Origin: Cytophagaceae bacterium
GTDB lineage: Bacteria > Bacteroidota > Bacteroidia > Cytophagales > Spirosomataceae
Length of the DNA stretch: 64,000 nt
NCBI GenBank assembly: GCA_027491315.1
Contig: JAIXWL010000010.1
Coordinates: 310,001 to 374,000, forward strand
Reading direction: 5' to 3'
This document shows positions 31,567 to 41,511 of this stretch, one piece after another. Each line of letters begins with the position of its first letter. The stretch's first letter is position 1. The notes beneath the pieces were generated by a model. It saw only the letters and a list, made by a program, of their open reading frames with translations, ran no database searches and was not told the DNA's origin. Both the position numbers and the translations under genes were made by a program.

Positions 31567-32973
31567 TTAAAATTGGAAGTAGATAAATTGTTTCAAACTA
31601 AATACTCCTAAAAAATAAATGGCAAGTACTAAAAAACTAAACTGCCAGGCAAATGAGCCTTGGTTAGCCTTATGCAATATGTTTTGTCTGTATTCCCACC
31701 AGCACAAAGAAATTATTAAGCATAAAGACAAGATAATTTCCTGGAGGCTCATGGCCAAAACCAAGCCTTTTTCTGTACCAATAACTATGGTTGAAAAAAA
31801 CTGTTTTACCTCCGTAAAGTGTTTTAACCTAAAAAAGACCCAAGCAAATGTCACCAAGGTGAAAGTCAAGATGCGATACAGCCATTGTACCCAAATCTGC
31901 TTTTGTGCCTCTGCAGCCAAACTAGGGAACACTCGGTTGATACTTAAACCTATCACCTGAAAAATACCATGCAAAGCCCCCCAAATAACAAAATTCCAAC
32001 TTGCGCCATGCCAAATCCCCGATAAGATAAACACGACCATGATATTAAAATACCATTTGGGAACAGCCACTCGGTTTCCTCCTAAAGAGAAATAAACGTA
32101 ATCTTTGAACCAAGTAGATAAGGATATATGCCAACGACGCCAAAATTCAGGCAAGGATTTAGCAAAATAAGGAGCGTTAAAATTATCCATTAATTTAAAC
32201 CCCATAACCCTGGCAGCGCCAATGGCCACATCCGAATAACCTGAAAAATCACAATAAATCTGAAAGGAATAAAAAAACGCGGCTAAAACTAAAGCTCCAC
32301 TAGATTGATCCTGAATATGTTCATAAGTTGGATCAACTAACAAAGCCAATCGATCCGCTATGACTACCTTTTTGAAAATACCTGCCGCCATTTGTAAAAG
32401 GCCTGATTTGACTCGATTCCAATCCCAAGCATGCACTTCGTAAAATTGGTGCAACAAATTTTGAGGTCTTTCAATGGGGCCTGCTACCAGCTGAGGGTAA
32501 AACATGACATAAAGACTATAAATCCCAAAATTCCTCTCAGCTTTTTGATGGCCACGATACACTTCTATGGTATAACTCATGGCTTGAAACGTATGGAAGG
32601 ACAATCCAATGGGCAAAATCATTTCCAAAACCGGAAGCTGAACATGCGTCCCCAAACTTTCGGATAACCATTCGATGTTTTGATCAATGAAATGATAGTA
32701 CTTAAATATGGCCAAAACACCAATATTGGCTAACAAACTTGCCGCTAAAAATAACTTTTTTTGAAGCCCTTCAAAACGTTCTAGGTAAATGCCAGCAAAA
32801 TAATCGATGAAAATGGTGAAGCCTAAAATGCCCAAATACATGGGCACAAAAGCCATATAAAAGTAGCATGAGGCCACTAAAAGTAGGAGCCAACGAAATT
32901 TGGGATGTAATAAAAAATAGGCACTGGTAATAATTCCAAAGAAGACTAAAAACTGCAAGGAATTGAATACCAT
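31567..32973 (-). CDS. MBOAT family O-acyltransferase (AlgI-like)
   Basis: MVFNSLQFLVFFGI...; LPIGLSFHTFQAMSYTIEVYRG; NFNAPYFAKSLPEFWRRWHISLSTWFKDYVYFSLGGNR; LSGIWHGASWNFVIWGALHG. Confidence 0.95.
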   Translation of the reverse strand: MVFNSLQFLVFFGIITSAYFLLHPKFRWLLLLVASCYFYMAFVPMYLGILGFTIFIDYFAGIYLERFEGLQKKLFLAASLLANIGVLAIFKYYHFIDQNIEWLSESLGTHVQLPVLEMILPIGLSFHTFQAMSYTIEVYRGHQKAERNFGIYSLYVMFYPQLVAGPIERPQNLLHQFYEVHAWDWNRVKSGLLQMAAGIFKKVVIADRLALLVDPTYEHIQDQSSGALVLAAFFYSFQIYCDFSGYSDVAIGAARVMGFKLMDNFNAPYFAKSLPEFWRRWHISLSTWFKDYVYFSLGGNRVAVPKWYFNIMVVFILSGIWHGASWNFVIWGALHGIFQVIGLSINRVFPSLAAEAQKQIWVQWLYRILTFTLVTFAWVFFRLKHFTEVKQFFSTIVIGTEKGLVLAMSLQEIILSLCLIISLCWWEYRQNILHKANQGSFAWQFSFLVLAIYFLGVFSLKQFIYFQF

Positions 32974-32979
32974 AGCTTC

Positions 32980-35900
32980 TTATTTATGAACCGTCACCTT
33001 GACCGATAAAATGGTGTCATCGATGGAAATTTCAGACGCTTGGTCTAGCGACTCCTTCCAATCAATACGCAAAGCCTGCACTTCTTGACAAATATATGAC
33101 TCAAATTCACGGATACTTTCTTCCCATGCCTCATCACCCTGGAGCACCTCGATGTTTATCTTATCCACCACATCAAATCCCGAATCTTTTCTTAGGTTTT
33201 GTATGCGGTTTACGAATTCACGTGCTCTACCTTCTCGAACCAATGATGGGCTCAATTGATTATCTAGCGCAATGGTTAAACCCGATTCACTGGCCGTTAA
33301 ATAACCTGGCATATCCTCAGTCAAAATCTCCACATCCGCTAATTCAATAGAAAAACCAGCCTTTGAAATGGTCCCATGTGCTTCCAATGATTGTAAATCA
33401 TCTGAACTCATTGAGCTAATTGCTTCCGCAACAGCCTTCATATCTTTACCAAATTTAGGACCTAGGGCCTTGAAATTAGGTTTCACTTTTTTGCTCAATA
33501 CTCCCGCTGCATCGTCTAAATAATTGACTTGCTTTACATTAACCTCCGATTTAATCAAATCTTCTACTCGACGAATTTGATCCCGAACTTGTTCTTGTAA
33601 AACTGGCACTAAAACCTGTGCCAATGGCTGACGTACTTTCAATTTATGTACTTTACGAATAGAATGCACCAAAGAACAAATTCGTTGGGCTAGGTCCATG
33701 GAAGCTTCTAAATCTGGATTAACCCAAGACGGATTAACTTGAACAAAATCCGTTAAATGAACAGATTCCTTTTGGCTTAGATTCTTGTATAACCAATCTC
33801 CATAAAAAGGCGCTATGGGCGACATCAATTGAGCAACTGTCTCCAAACAAGTATATAAAGTTTGGTAAGCCGCTTGTTTATCCGGATTGATTCCTTTTTC
33901 CGTAGACTCTGGATTCCAGAATCTTCTTCGAGATAATCGTACATACCAGTTTGATAAATGATCACATACAAAATCTTGAATTGCTCGACCCGCTTTGGTT
34001 GGCTCATAGGTAGCATAAGACTCATCTACCTCTTGAATTAATTGCATTAATTTAGATAAAACCCAACGATCTAATTCGGTTAAATTAGCTTCTACTAATG
34101 GATTGGCCTTCGGGTCGAATCCGTCTAAATTAGCATATAAAGCAAAGAAATTATACGTATTGGTTAAGGTGCCAAAAAACTTATTTCTCACCTCGGTGAT
34201 ACCCGCTAAATCAAATTTTAAGTTATCCCAAGGCTGTGCATTGGTAATCATATACCAGCGCGTAGGATCAGCCCCATACTTTTTCAAGGTATCAAAAGGG
34301 TCAATGGCATTACCCAAACGTTTGGACATTTTATTGCCATTTTTATCTAATACTAAGCCAGTAGAAACGACATTTTTAAATGCAACAGAATCTTCTACCA
34401 TGCTAGAGATCGCATGTAAGGTAAAGAACCATCCCCGAGTTTGATCCACACCTTCTGAAATAAAATCGGCTGGATATGATTCTTTAAATATGTCTTGATT
34501 TTCAAATGGGTAATGCCATTGAGCAAAAGGCATAGCACCAGAATCAAACCAAACGTCAATCAGATCTAATTCCCTAGATAATATTGCTCCTTGAGCACTA
34601 ATCAAATAAACCTGATCAACAAAAGGACGATGAAGGTCAGCCGTACCAGCTTGTATGGCGGCTAAAAAATCTTGATTCCCTTGGGCTTGCTCTGCATTTA
34701 ATTTACCTGAAGCTAAAGCCTTCTCCAATTCAAAAGTCAACTGCTCCAAGGACCCAATACAAATCTCCTCAGCACCATCTTCCGTTCTCCAAATGGGCAA
34801 AGGAGTTCCCCAATACCTCGAACGCGAAAGATTCCAATCCACTAAATTCTCCAACCAGTTTCCAAAACGACCCGTACCAGTAGATTCAGGTTTCCACTGG
34901 ATGGTTTGATTCAAAGCAATCAATTTATCTTTTACTGCTGTGGTTTTAATAAACCAAGAATCTAATGGATAGTATAAAACAGGTTTATCTGTTCTCCAAC
35001 AATGTGGATATGGGTGATCAAATTTCTGTACGTTGAATGCCTTGTTTTCCGTTTTCAATTGAATGGCTATTCGCTCGTCCACTGACAAATACTTATCGCG
35101 GCCTTGTTTAATTCTGGCCTGCTCTTTTCCTTCATCCGAAAGGTAAGCTTCTTTAACTGGCTCTAAAGCATAATCACTTACTTCTTGAACAAATTGACCT
35201 TGGCGATTCACCAAAGGCACTTCTTTGCCATTGGAATCCAATACCATGATAGCAGGAATACCGTTTTGTTGTGCAACTCGGAAGTCATCTGCCCCAAAAG
35301 TTGGAGCTGTATGAACGATTCCCGTTCCATCTTCAGTCGTCACGAAATCACCTAAAATCACACGGAATGCCGGTGTAGCAGGTTGCACATAGGGCATTAA
35401 TTGTTCGTATTCAATTCCTTCTAAATCAGAGCCTTTACATTCCCCTACTACCTGATAAGGAATGGCTTGAGGTTTTTTCTCTGCAGCTAAAAAGGCATCA
35501 AAATCCCCATTTTCAGCCGAAGCGGTAAAATAGTTTTTAAGTAAATCCTTAGCAAGTACTACGTGTACAGGAAGAAAGGTATAGGGATTAAAAGTCTTTA
35601 CCAGCACATAGGTAATCCCTTTCCCTGCGGTTAAGGCAGAGTTGGATGGCAAGGTCCATGGAGTTGTAGTCCATGCCAAAAGATATACAGGATTAGCTTG
35701 ACTCCATTCAAATAAAAACTGAGATTTCGCATTCTGAATCGCTTTGAACTGAGCCGTTAAAGAAGTGTCTTTAACATCTCGATAGCAGCCAGGCTGGTTC
35801 AATTCATGTGAAGATAATCCCGTACCAGCAGCAGGAGAATAAGGCTGAATGGTATAACCTTTATACAGCAGGCCTTTGTCGTAAAGCCGTTTCAATAAAT

Positions 35901-36381
35901 TCCAAACACTTTCTATGTAGGGCGTTTGATAGGTAACATAAGGGTTTTCCAAATCTACCCAGTAGCCCATTTTTTGAGTTAAATCATTCCATTGTCCCGT
36001 GAATTTCATGACAGTTTCACGGCACTTTTGGTTATACTCTTCTACGCTTATTTTCTTACCAATATCTTCTTTGGTAATACCCAATTCTTTCTCTACTTGC
36101 AACTCCACTGGTAAACCATGGGTATCCCAACCGCCCTTACGCTTTACTTGCTTTCCTTTAAGTGTTTGATAGCGACAAAAAATATCTTTGATAGCACGCG
36201 CCATCACATGGTGGATACCCGGAGTACCATTAGCGGAAGGGGGGCCTTCGTAAAAAGTAAAGCTTGGGTGACCTGCACGTGTGGAAATTGATTTCTCAAA
36301 AATCTGTTCTTGATTCCAGAAATTTAAAATCTCATCGGCAACTTGCGCGTAATCTAAATTTTTGTATTCCTTGAATTTCAC
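32980..36381 (-). CDS. ileS: Isoleucyl-tRNA synthetase
   Basis: FYEGPPSANGTPGIHHVMARAIKD; VKRKGGWDTHGLPVELQVEKELG; KNGNKMSKRLGNAIDP. GTG start at 36381 (VKFKEYKNLD) preferred over the track's 36426. Confidence 0.97.
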   Translation of the reverse strand: MKFKEYKNLDYAQVADEILNFWNQEQIFEKSISTRAGHPSFTFYEGPPSANGTPGIHHVMARAIKDIFCRYQTLKGKQVKRKGGWDTHGLPVELQVEKELGITKEDIGKKISVEEYNQKCRETVMKFTGQWNDLTQKMGYWVDLENPYVTYQTPYIESVWNLLKRLYDKGLLYKGYTIQPYSPAAGTGLSSHELNQPGCYRDVKDTSLTAQFKAIQNAKSQFLFEWSQANPVYLLAWTTTPWTLPSNSALTAGKGITYVLVKTFNPYTFLPVHVVLAKDLLKNYFTASAENGDFDAFLAAEKKPQAIPYQVVGECKGSDLEGIEYEQLMPYVQPATPAFRVILGDFVTTEDGTGIVHTAPTFGADDFRVAQQNGIPAIMVLDSNGKEVPLVNRQGQFVQEVSDYALEPVKEAYLSDEGKEQARIKQGRDKYLSVDERIAIQLKTENKAFNVQKFDHPYPHCWRTDKPVLYYPLDSWFIKTTAVKDKLIALNQTIQWKPESTGTGRFGNWLENLVDWNLSRSRYWGTPLPIWRTEDGAEEICIGSLEQLTFELEKALASGKLNAEQAQGNQDFLAAIQAGTADLHRPFVDQVYLISAQGAILSRELDLIDVWFDSGAMPFAQWHYPFENQDIFKESYPADFISEGVDQTRGWFFTLHAISSMVEDSVAFKNVVSTGLVLDKNGNKMSKRLGNAIDPFDTLKKYGADPTRWYMITNAQPWDNLKFDLAGITEVRNKFFGTLTNTYNFFALYANLDGFDPKANPLVEANLTELDRWVLSKLMQLIQEVDESYATYEPTKAGRAIQDFVCDHLSNWYVRLSRRRFWNPESTEKGINPDKQAAYQTLYTCLETVAQLMSPIAPFYGDWLYKNLSQKESVHLTDFVQVNPSWVNPDLEASMDLAQRICSLVHSIRKVHKLKVRQPLAQVLVPVLQEQVRDQIRRVEDLIKSEVNVKQVNYLDDAAGVLSKKVKPNFKALGPKFGKDMKAVAEAISSMSSDDLQSLEAHGTISKAGFSIELADVEILTEDMPGYLTASESGLTIALDNQLSPSLVREGRAREFVNRIQNLRKDSGFDVVDKINIEVLQGDEAWEESIREFESYICQEVQALRIDWKESLDQASEISIDDTILSVKVTVHK

Positions 36382-36553
36382 GTATAAAGGGGATTTAATA
36401 GTATATGCTAGGCAAAATTGAGGCAAAAATAGTAAAATTTGGGCTGATTTCGTAATAAGATCATGTAGCTAAGCCAATAAATCGAATTTATATCTGGCTT
36501 AATTTACTTTGATTTTCCAGCATTAATATCCTAATTTGATTCTACTTTGAATT

Positions 36554-37171
36554 ATGAAAAAGAGTGACATCAGAAATAGGCATGCTAGCCAAAGAAAATC
36601 CTGGTCTCAGGAGGAATGGTTGCTGCGAAATTTACGAATACAAGAAATTCTCTTTGACTTTTTAAGACAAGTCCCACCGGGCTGCTTAATGCTTAGTTTT
36701 CAATCCATCGAAAGTAAGCGAGAAGTGGATACCAAGACCATCAACGAAAAATTGCTTCTTCCTCCTTTTGAATTTCAACTAGCTTTCCCTCGCGTGGAAG
36801 GAGATGGAATCATATCTGCCTACCTCTCGGATGAAAAAACAATTTGGCATAAGTCCTCTTGGAATATTCTAGAACCCGATCCCACTACTTCCAAGAAAAT
36901 CAAGCCAAGCACCCTTCAAGCTATTTTAGTTCCTCTAATAGGCTTTGATTTGCAAGGTCATCGCGTAGGATTTGGTAAAGGGTTTTACGACCGCTTTTTA
37001 GCACTTTGTGATCCTGCCTGTTTAAAAATTGGTTTAAGTTTAGAAGAACCTGTGGCTCAAATAGAAGATTTACATGCCCATGACATCCCATTGGATGTTG
37101 TGGTTACTCCCGAAAGACTTTATTCCATACATGGAATTAGTCCAAAAAATCCTTTCTTGTTCAAGATATAA
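36554..37171 (+). CDS. 5-formyltetrahydrofolate cyclo-ligase
   Basis: KKSDIRNRHASQRKSWSQEEWLLRN; ILVPLIGFDLQGHRVGFGKGFYDRFL; IPLDVVVTPERLY. Confidence 0.9.
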   Translation: MKKSDIRNRHASQRKSWSQEEWLLRNLRIQEILFDFLRQVPPGCLMLSFQSIESKREVDTKTINEKLLLPPFEFQLAFPRVEGDGIISAYLSDEKTIWHKSSWNILEPDPTTSKKIKPSTLQAILVPLIGFDLQGHRVGFGKGFYDRFLALCDPACLKIGLSLEEPVAQIEDLHAHDIPLDVVVTPERLYSIHGISPKNPFLFKI

Positions 37172-37180
37172 GACCTAATT

Positions 37181-37711
37181 TTGCGTTCCTTTAAATATTT
37201 TTCTGTGAAAATCAGGCTATTATTGGCACTTTTCTTTTGTTTGTTGACTTGTAATTTATTAGGTCAAGAAGAAGTCAAGGGCAAATTATATCCTATTGAA
37301 CAGATTGAAGGAGGTTGGAATAAAAAGTATTCCTACAAAAGGCAAATTATTGAAAGTCCCTTGGCCTTACAAATTCCATTATTGGAAGCAAAGGATCCAG
37401 AAGTGAGCTATGAGTTTTTGACCTATAAACGTCAAAAAAAGAGTGCAGAAATCATTTCAGCTTTCACGACGGGATTTTCGGTTTATACTTTTTTGAGTAA
37501 AGGAAAGGTATCTGATGGCTTTTATTGGACAGTAGTAGGAAGTGCCGCCGTTTTAAATTTGTATTTAGGTACGGTAAGTATCAAGCATTTCAAAAAAGCA
37601 TTGAAACGCTACAATGAAATAGCACAAACTGACAGTAAAATCAGTTTACAAATTAATTCTCATGGGAGCTCAGGGGCTTCGATGGGTTTAGCATGGAATT
37701 ATCAATTTTAA
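37181..37711 (+). CDS. Hypothetical secreted/membrane protein
   Basis: TTG-start ORF with signal peptide, 10 bp after the previous gene; no family recognised. Confidence 0.55.
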   Translation: MRSFKYFSVKIRLLLALFFCLLTCNLLGQEEVKGKLYPIEQIEGGWNKKYSYKRQIIESPLALQIPLLEAKDPEVSYEFLTYKRQKKSAEIISAFTTGFSVYTFLSKGKVSDGFYWTVVGSAAVLNLYLGTVSIKHFKKALKRYNEIAQTDSKISLQINSHGSSGASMGLAWNYQF

Positions 37712-37721
37712 CGATTATACA

Positions 37722-38714
37722 ATGAAAGTTGCAGTAGTGGGCGCCACAGGCTTAGTTGGCGGTGAAATCTTGAAAGTTTTGGCGGAAAGAAATTTCCCGG
37801 TTAGCGAATTAATTCCGGTTGCATCGGAGCGCTCAATCGGTAAAAAGGTAAGTTTCAAAGGAAAGGAATATGCTGTTGTCGGATTTGATACAGCTATTGC
37901 CATGAAACCTAACGTGGCTATTTTTTCAGCGGGAGGAAGCACATCCCTAGCTATTGCACCCAAATTTGCCGAAGCGGGAATTACGGTGGTGGATAACTCT
38001 TCTGCATGGCGCATGGATCCTAGCAAGAAATTGGTTGTTCCAGAAATCAATGCCTCCACTTTGACACCTGAAGATAAAATCATTGCAAATCCTAATTGCT
38101 CTACCATTCAAATGGTGGTTGTGATGAATCCATTGCATAAAAAATATAAAATCAAACGAGTGGTTGTTTCAACCTACCAGTCGGTTACAGGAACAGGTAA
38201 AGCAGCCGTAGATCAACTTTTCAATGAGCGTGCTGGTAAAACAGATTACGATAAGGTTTATCCTCATAAAATAGACTTGAATGTATTGCCGCACATTGAT
38301 GTGTTTTTAGATAATGGTTATACCAAAGAAGAGATGAAAATGGTCAATGAGACCAAAAAAATCATGATGGATGACTCCATACAGGTTACAGCAACGACTG
38401 TTCGTATTCCTACGATTGGGGGTCACTCAGAATCGGTAAATATCGAATTCGAAAATGATTTTGATTTAGATGAAGTTAGACGCCTATTGGAACAAGAAGA
38501 AGGGGTTATTGTGCAAGATGATCCAAAAAATTTCTTATACCCAATGCCTATCACCGCTCATGGAAAGGATGAGGTTTTTGTAGGACGTATTCGTCGCGAT
38601 GAAACCCAAGCGAATACCTTGAATCTGTGGATTGTAGCAGATAATTTAAGAAAAGGGGCCGCTACCAACGCCGTTCAAATTGCGGAGTATTTGGCCAAGC
38701 ATCAATTAATTTAA
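37722..38714 (+). CDS. asd: Aspartate-semialdehyde dehydrogenase
   Basis: [54 protein letters not shown]. Confidence 0.97.
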   Translation: MKVAVVGATGLVGGEILKVLAERNFPVSELIPVASERSIGKKVSFKGKEYAVVGFDTAIAMKPNVAIFSAGGSTSLAIAPKFAEAGITVVDNSSAWRMDPSKKLVVPEINASTLTPEDKIIANPNCSTIQMVVVMNPLHKKYKIKRVVVSTYQSVTGTGKAAVDQLFNERAGKTDYDKVYPHKIDLNVLPHIDVFLDNGYTKEEMKMVNETKKIMMDDSIQVTATTVRIPTIGGHSESVNIEFENDFDLDEVRRLLEQEEGVIVQDDPKNFLYPMPITAHGKDEVFVGRIRRDETQANTLNLWIVADNLRKGAATNAVQIAEYLAKHQLI

Positions 38715-38720
38715 AAAATT

Positions 38721-38744
38721 GGCCGGTTTATCCGGCCTTTTTTA
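38721..38744 (+). terminator. Intrinsic terminator after asd, directly upstream of pdxJ
   Basis: GGCCGG-TTTAT-CCGGCC-TTTTTT. Confidence 0.88.
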
Positions 38745-38748
38745 TGAT

Positions 38749-39465
38749 ATGACTAGACTTAGTGTAAACATTAATAAAATTGCCACGCTTAGAAATTCTC
38801 GAGGTGGGAATAATCCTGATTTAATCCAGGTTGCATTAGATTGTGAGCGTTTTGGAGCAGAGGGAATAACCGTTCATCCTAGGCCAGATGAAAGACATAT
38901 TCGATATGCTGATGTTTACGCATTAAAAAAAGTCATCCAAACAGAATTCAACATTGAGGGAAACCCTTTGGAAGAGAAATTCGTTGAGTTGGTTTTAGCG
39001 GTAAAACCTGAACAAGTAACCTTGGTACCAGATGCCTTGGGGCAGATTACGTCCAACCATGGTTGGGATACGGTAAAACATCAGGACTTACTTATTCGAT
39101 TAATTGCCCCTTTCAAAGCGGCCGGGATTCGAACTTCCATATTTGTTGACCCAGTTCTAGAGATGGTTGAAGCGGCTAAAACCACTGGCGCAGACCGCAT
39201 AGAATTATACACAGAGCCTTTTGCTGAGGAATTCCCGAATCATCCAGATCAGTCGGTGGCTGCTTACAGAAAAGCTGCATTTAGGGCACATTCTTTAGGC
39301 TTGGGCGTAAATGCGGGTCATGACTTAAGCCTAGAAAATTTAGCCTTTTTCAAGTCCCAAGTTCAACCTTTAGATGAAGTCTCGATAGGACATGCCTTGA
39401 TTTGCGATGCTTTATACTATGGATTGGAGAATACAATTCAACTCTACAAACGTCAGTTGATCTAG
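38749..39465 (+). CDS. pdxJ: Pyridoxine 5'-phosphate synthase
   Basis: [69 protein letters not shown] at 38749; the track start at 38719 would read through the terminator. Confidence 0.97.
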   Translation: MTRLSVNINKIATLRNSRGGNNPDLIQVALDCERFGAEGITVHPRPDERHIRYADVYALKKVIQTEFNIEGNPLEEKFVELVLAVKPEQVTLVPDALGQITSNHGWDTVKHQDLLIRLIAPFKAAGIRTSIFVDPVLEMVEAAKTTGADRIELYTEPFAEEFPNHPDQSVAAYRKAAFRAHSLGLGVNAGHDLSLENLAFFKSQVQPLDEVSIGHALICDALYYGLENTIQLYKRQLI

Positions 39466-39773
39466 GACATTTCTGTTATTTAAAGCGTCCTTTAAACAAC
39501 AAAAACATCCTTTAAAAATGATTGAATTTAAAAAATTCATCATTCTACATTAACCGTGGTTAGGTATTCCAAAGAAAACCTTAATTGTTCAGCCTCAGCT
39601 GATTTCCTGTTCTGAGTGATACAAAAGTGAGGATAATTAAAATAATTCAACTTGCGAATAATCAATAAATAAAATTGCGGCCTATCAATTAAACTGTGAA
39701 AATCTATTTCAGATGAATCTAAAACAGTATTTTAGGTTGAAGGCATTTAGATTGATCGATTCAAAATATTGAT

Positions 39774-39805
39774 AAAAAAAAGGGGGTAACCTTTCGATTA
39801 CCCCC
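39774..39805 (-). terminator. Intrinsic terminator for the 39830-40444 gene
   Basis: GGGGGTAA-CCTTTCGA-TTACCCCC with T-tract on the minus strand. Confidence 0.85.
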
Positions 39806-39829
39806 TAATTTATAAGTTCTAATGGCCTA

Positions 39830-40444
39830 TTAATCTCTTTGACCCGTTAAAACTACGGCACCACCTGCTACAGATAATTTGATAGCAGCTACTTTTCCAT
39901 CTGTTCTTGAAAAAATAATATCGGCATCATATCCTTGAATCGTGGCTGTATATACATCAGCATCCTTGGATGGTTTTAATTCAGCTGGCTCACCACCACC
40001 TGCATCTGAGCTTAAGAAAAGTTTACCTTCTTTAGCTGCAATTAAGATTTTCTTTACATACTCATTCTCGGCCATTTTAAAAGAACCAGCATATTCGTCT
40101 GAAGCAGATTTTGCCGCTTCTTTTTGACCTGCTAATACTTGTCCTTGCGCATCAATTTTAATGACACTTACCTGACCATTCACACGTTCAAATGTGATGG
40201 TAGCACCCATACTTTCTAATACAAACTCATCCGCTTTTTTACCTGCGGCCAATTCAGTATCTGGGAAACCTTCTGCTGACATGACCAATTTTCCTTCTTT
40301 GGTGGTCAATTTTACTGACTTCACGTATGGATTATCTTGTAATTTATAATTACCAGCATAATCTGTCACGGCGGTTTGGGCATTGGCGGTAAATGCAAAA
40401 AATGCCAATGATAGTCCTATGGCAATATTTTTTAATTTTTTCAT
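39830..40444 (-). CDS. Secreted protein with two tandem about 85-aa repeats
   Basis: Signal peptide, then DYAGNYKLQDNPYVKSVKLTTKEGKLVMSAEG... and EYAGSFKMAENEYVKKILIAAKEGKLFLSSDAG.... Confidence 0.75.
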   Translation of the reverse strand: MKKLKNIAIGLSLAFFAFTANAQTAVTDYAGNYKLQDNPYVKSVKLTTKEGKLVMSAEGFPDTELAAGKKADEFVLESMGATITFERVNGQVSVIKIDAQGQVLAGQKEAAKSASDEYAGSFKMAENEYVKKILIAAKEGKLFLSSDAGGGEPAELKPSKDADVYTATIQGYDADIIFSRTDGKVAAIKLSVAGGAVVLTGQRD

Positions 40445-40671
40445 TGGGTGTTAATTTTGATTTGTTTGGCAAATCTAATAAAAAAATGATGCTTGCATCA
40501 TACTTCTTAGCTTGAAATGATAAAAAATAATATAAAAAATTTCATATCAATTTGATTAAGGATTTTGATTTATAAAAGTTTTATTTACTTTTGAAGCGAA
40601 ATCAATTCGCCAACCAAACAATAGGAGACCCTGCATGAGATAAAACTCTACGTTAACAATTTTGAATTTTT

Positions 40672-41271
40672 ATGATCAAAAATCAAGTTAACGATGCAGC
40701 GTTGGTGTCAGCGTACATCCAAGGCGACGACCAAGCGTTTGAAACGTTGGTTAAAAGAAGCAAATCAAAAGTCTACACAACCCTTTATTTAATTGTTAAA
40801 GATCGCTACATAGCAGAAGATCTGATGCAAGAAACCTACATTAAAGCCATCGACGTGTTGAAGTCGGGCCGCTATAATGAGGAGGGTAAGTTTCTGCCAT
40901 GGGTAGTCCGAATTGCTCACAATTTGGCTATTGATTATTTCAGAAAAGACAAGCGTTATCCAACCATTGTATTGGAAGATGGCTCAAAAGTATTCAACAG
41001 TTTTGAATTTGCAGAAGATTCTGCAGAGGAGATACAATTAAAAGAGGATCAAATCGTTAATATCAGAGAATTAATTAAAAAACTGCCTGATGAACAACGA
41101 GAGGTCCTTGTCATGCGTCATTACGAAGAATTAAGTTTCCAAGAAATAGCGGCACAGACTCAAGTTAGCATCAATACGGCCTTAGGTAGAATGCGTTATG
41201 CGTTAATCAACCTAAGAAAAATGCTAGAAAAACAAGAGAATGCCTATGACGCAAAGCTTTACCACAAATGA
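40672..41271 (+). CDS. ECF-type RNA polymerase sigma factor
   Basis: DDQAFETLVKRSKSKVYTTLYLIVKDRYIAEDLMQETYIKAID; LPDEQREVLVMRHYEELSFQEIAAQTQVSINTALGRMRYALINLRK. Confidence 0.94.
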   Translation: MIKNQVNDAALVSAYIQGDDQAFETLVKRSKSKVYTTLYLIVKDRYIAEDLMQETYIKAIDVLKSGRYNEEGKFLPWVVRIAHNLAIDYFRKDKRYPTIVLEDGSKVFNSFEFAEDSAEEIQLKEDQIVNIRELIKKLPDEQREVLVMRHYEELSFQEIAAQTQVSINTALGRMRYALINLRKMLEKQENAYDAKLYHK

Positions 41272-41458
41272 CCTAGTTAAAAACCTTTACGAACCCAAAC
41301 CAGGGTTTTCACCCGTTTTAAGCTTGGAAGACCAATCGGAATTGGCTTCCCTGCAAAAGGTCAAATTGTCATTAGACAATGCCCTGCTAGAACCTCCTAG
41401 TAGAACGATTGAGGCTATTTTAGCCTATTCAAAGCATCAGATGCCCATTCAATCCTAA
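41246..41458 (+). CDS. Small conserved-looking protein overlapping the sigma-factor gene 3' end
   Basis: 70-aa ORF (MTQSFTTNDLVKNLYEPKPGFSPVLSLEDQSELASL...), ATG 26 nt before the sigma stop; same strand. Confidence 0.6.
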   Translation: MTQSFTTNDLVKNLYEPKPGFSPVLSLEDQSELASLQKVKLSLDNALLEPPSRTIEAILAYSKHQMPIQS

Positions 41459-41488
41459 TGGATGGGCATCCTAGCTTAAAATTTTTCT

Positions 41489-41496
41489 TACCTTTG
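41489..41496 (+). promoter_or_regulatory. Bacteroidota -7 promoter element TACCTTTG upstream of nth
   Basis: Matches TAnnTTTG, 16 nt before the nth start codon. Confidence 0.55.
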
Positions 41497-41511
41497 TAGA
41501 AAGCCTTTTTC

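Noticed and set aside
37715-38138. Minus-strand ORFs opposite asd
   Set aside because: Shadow ORFs of a highly conserved enzyme.
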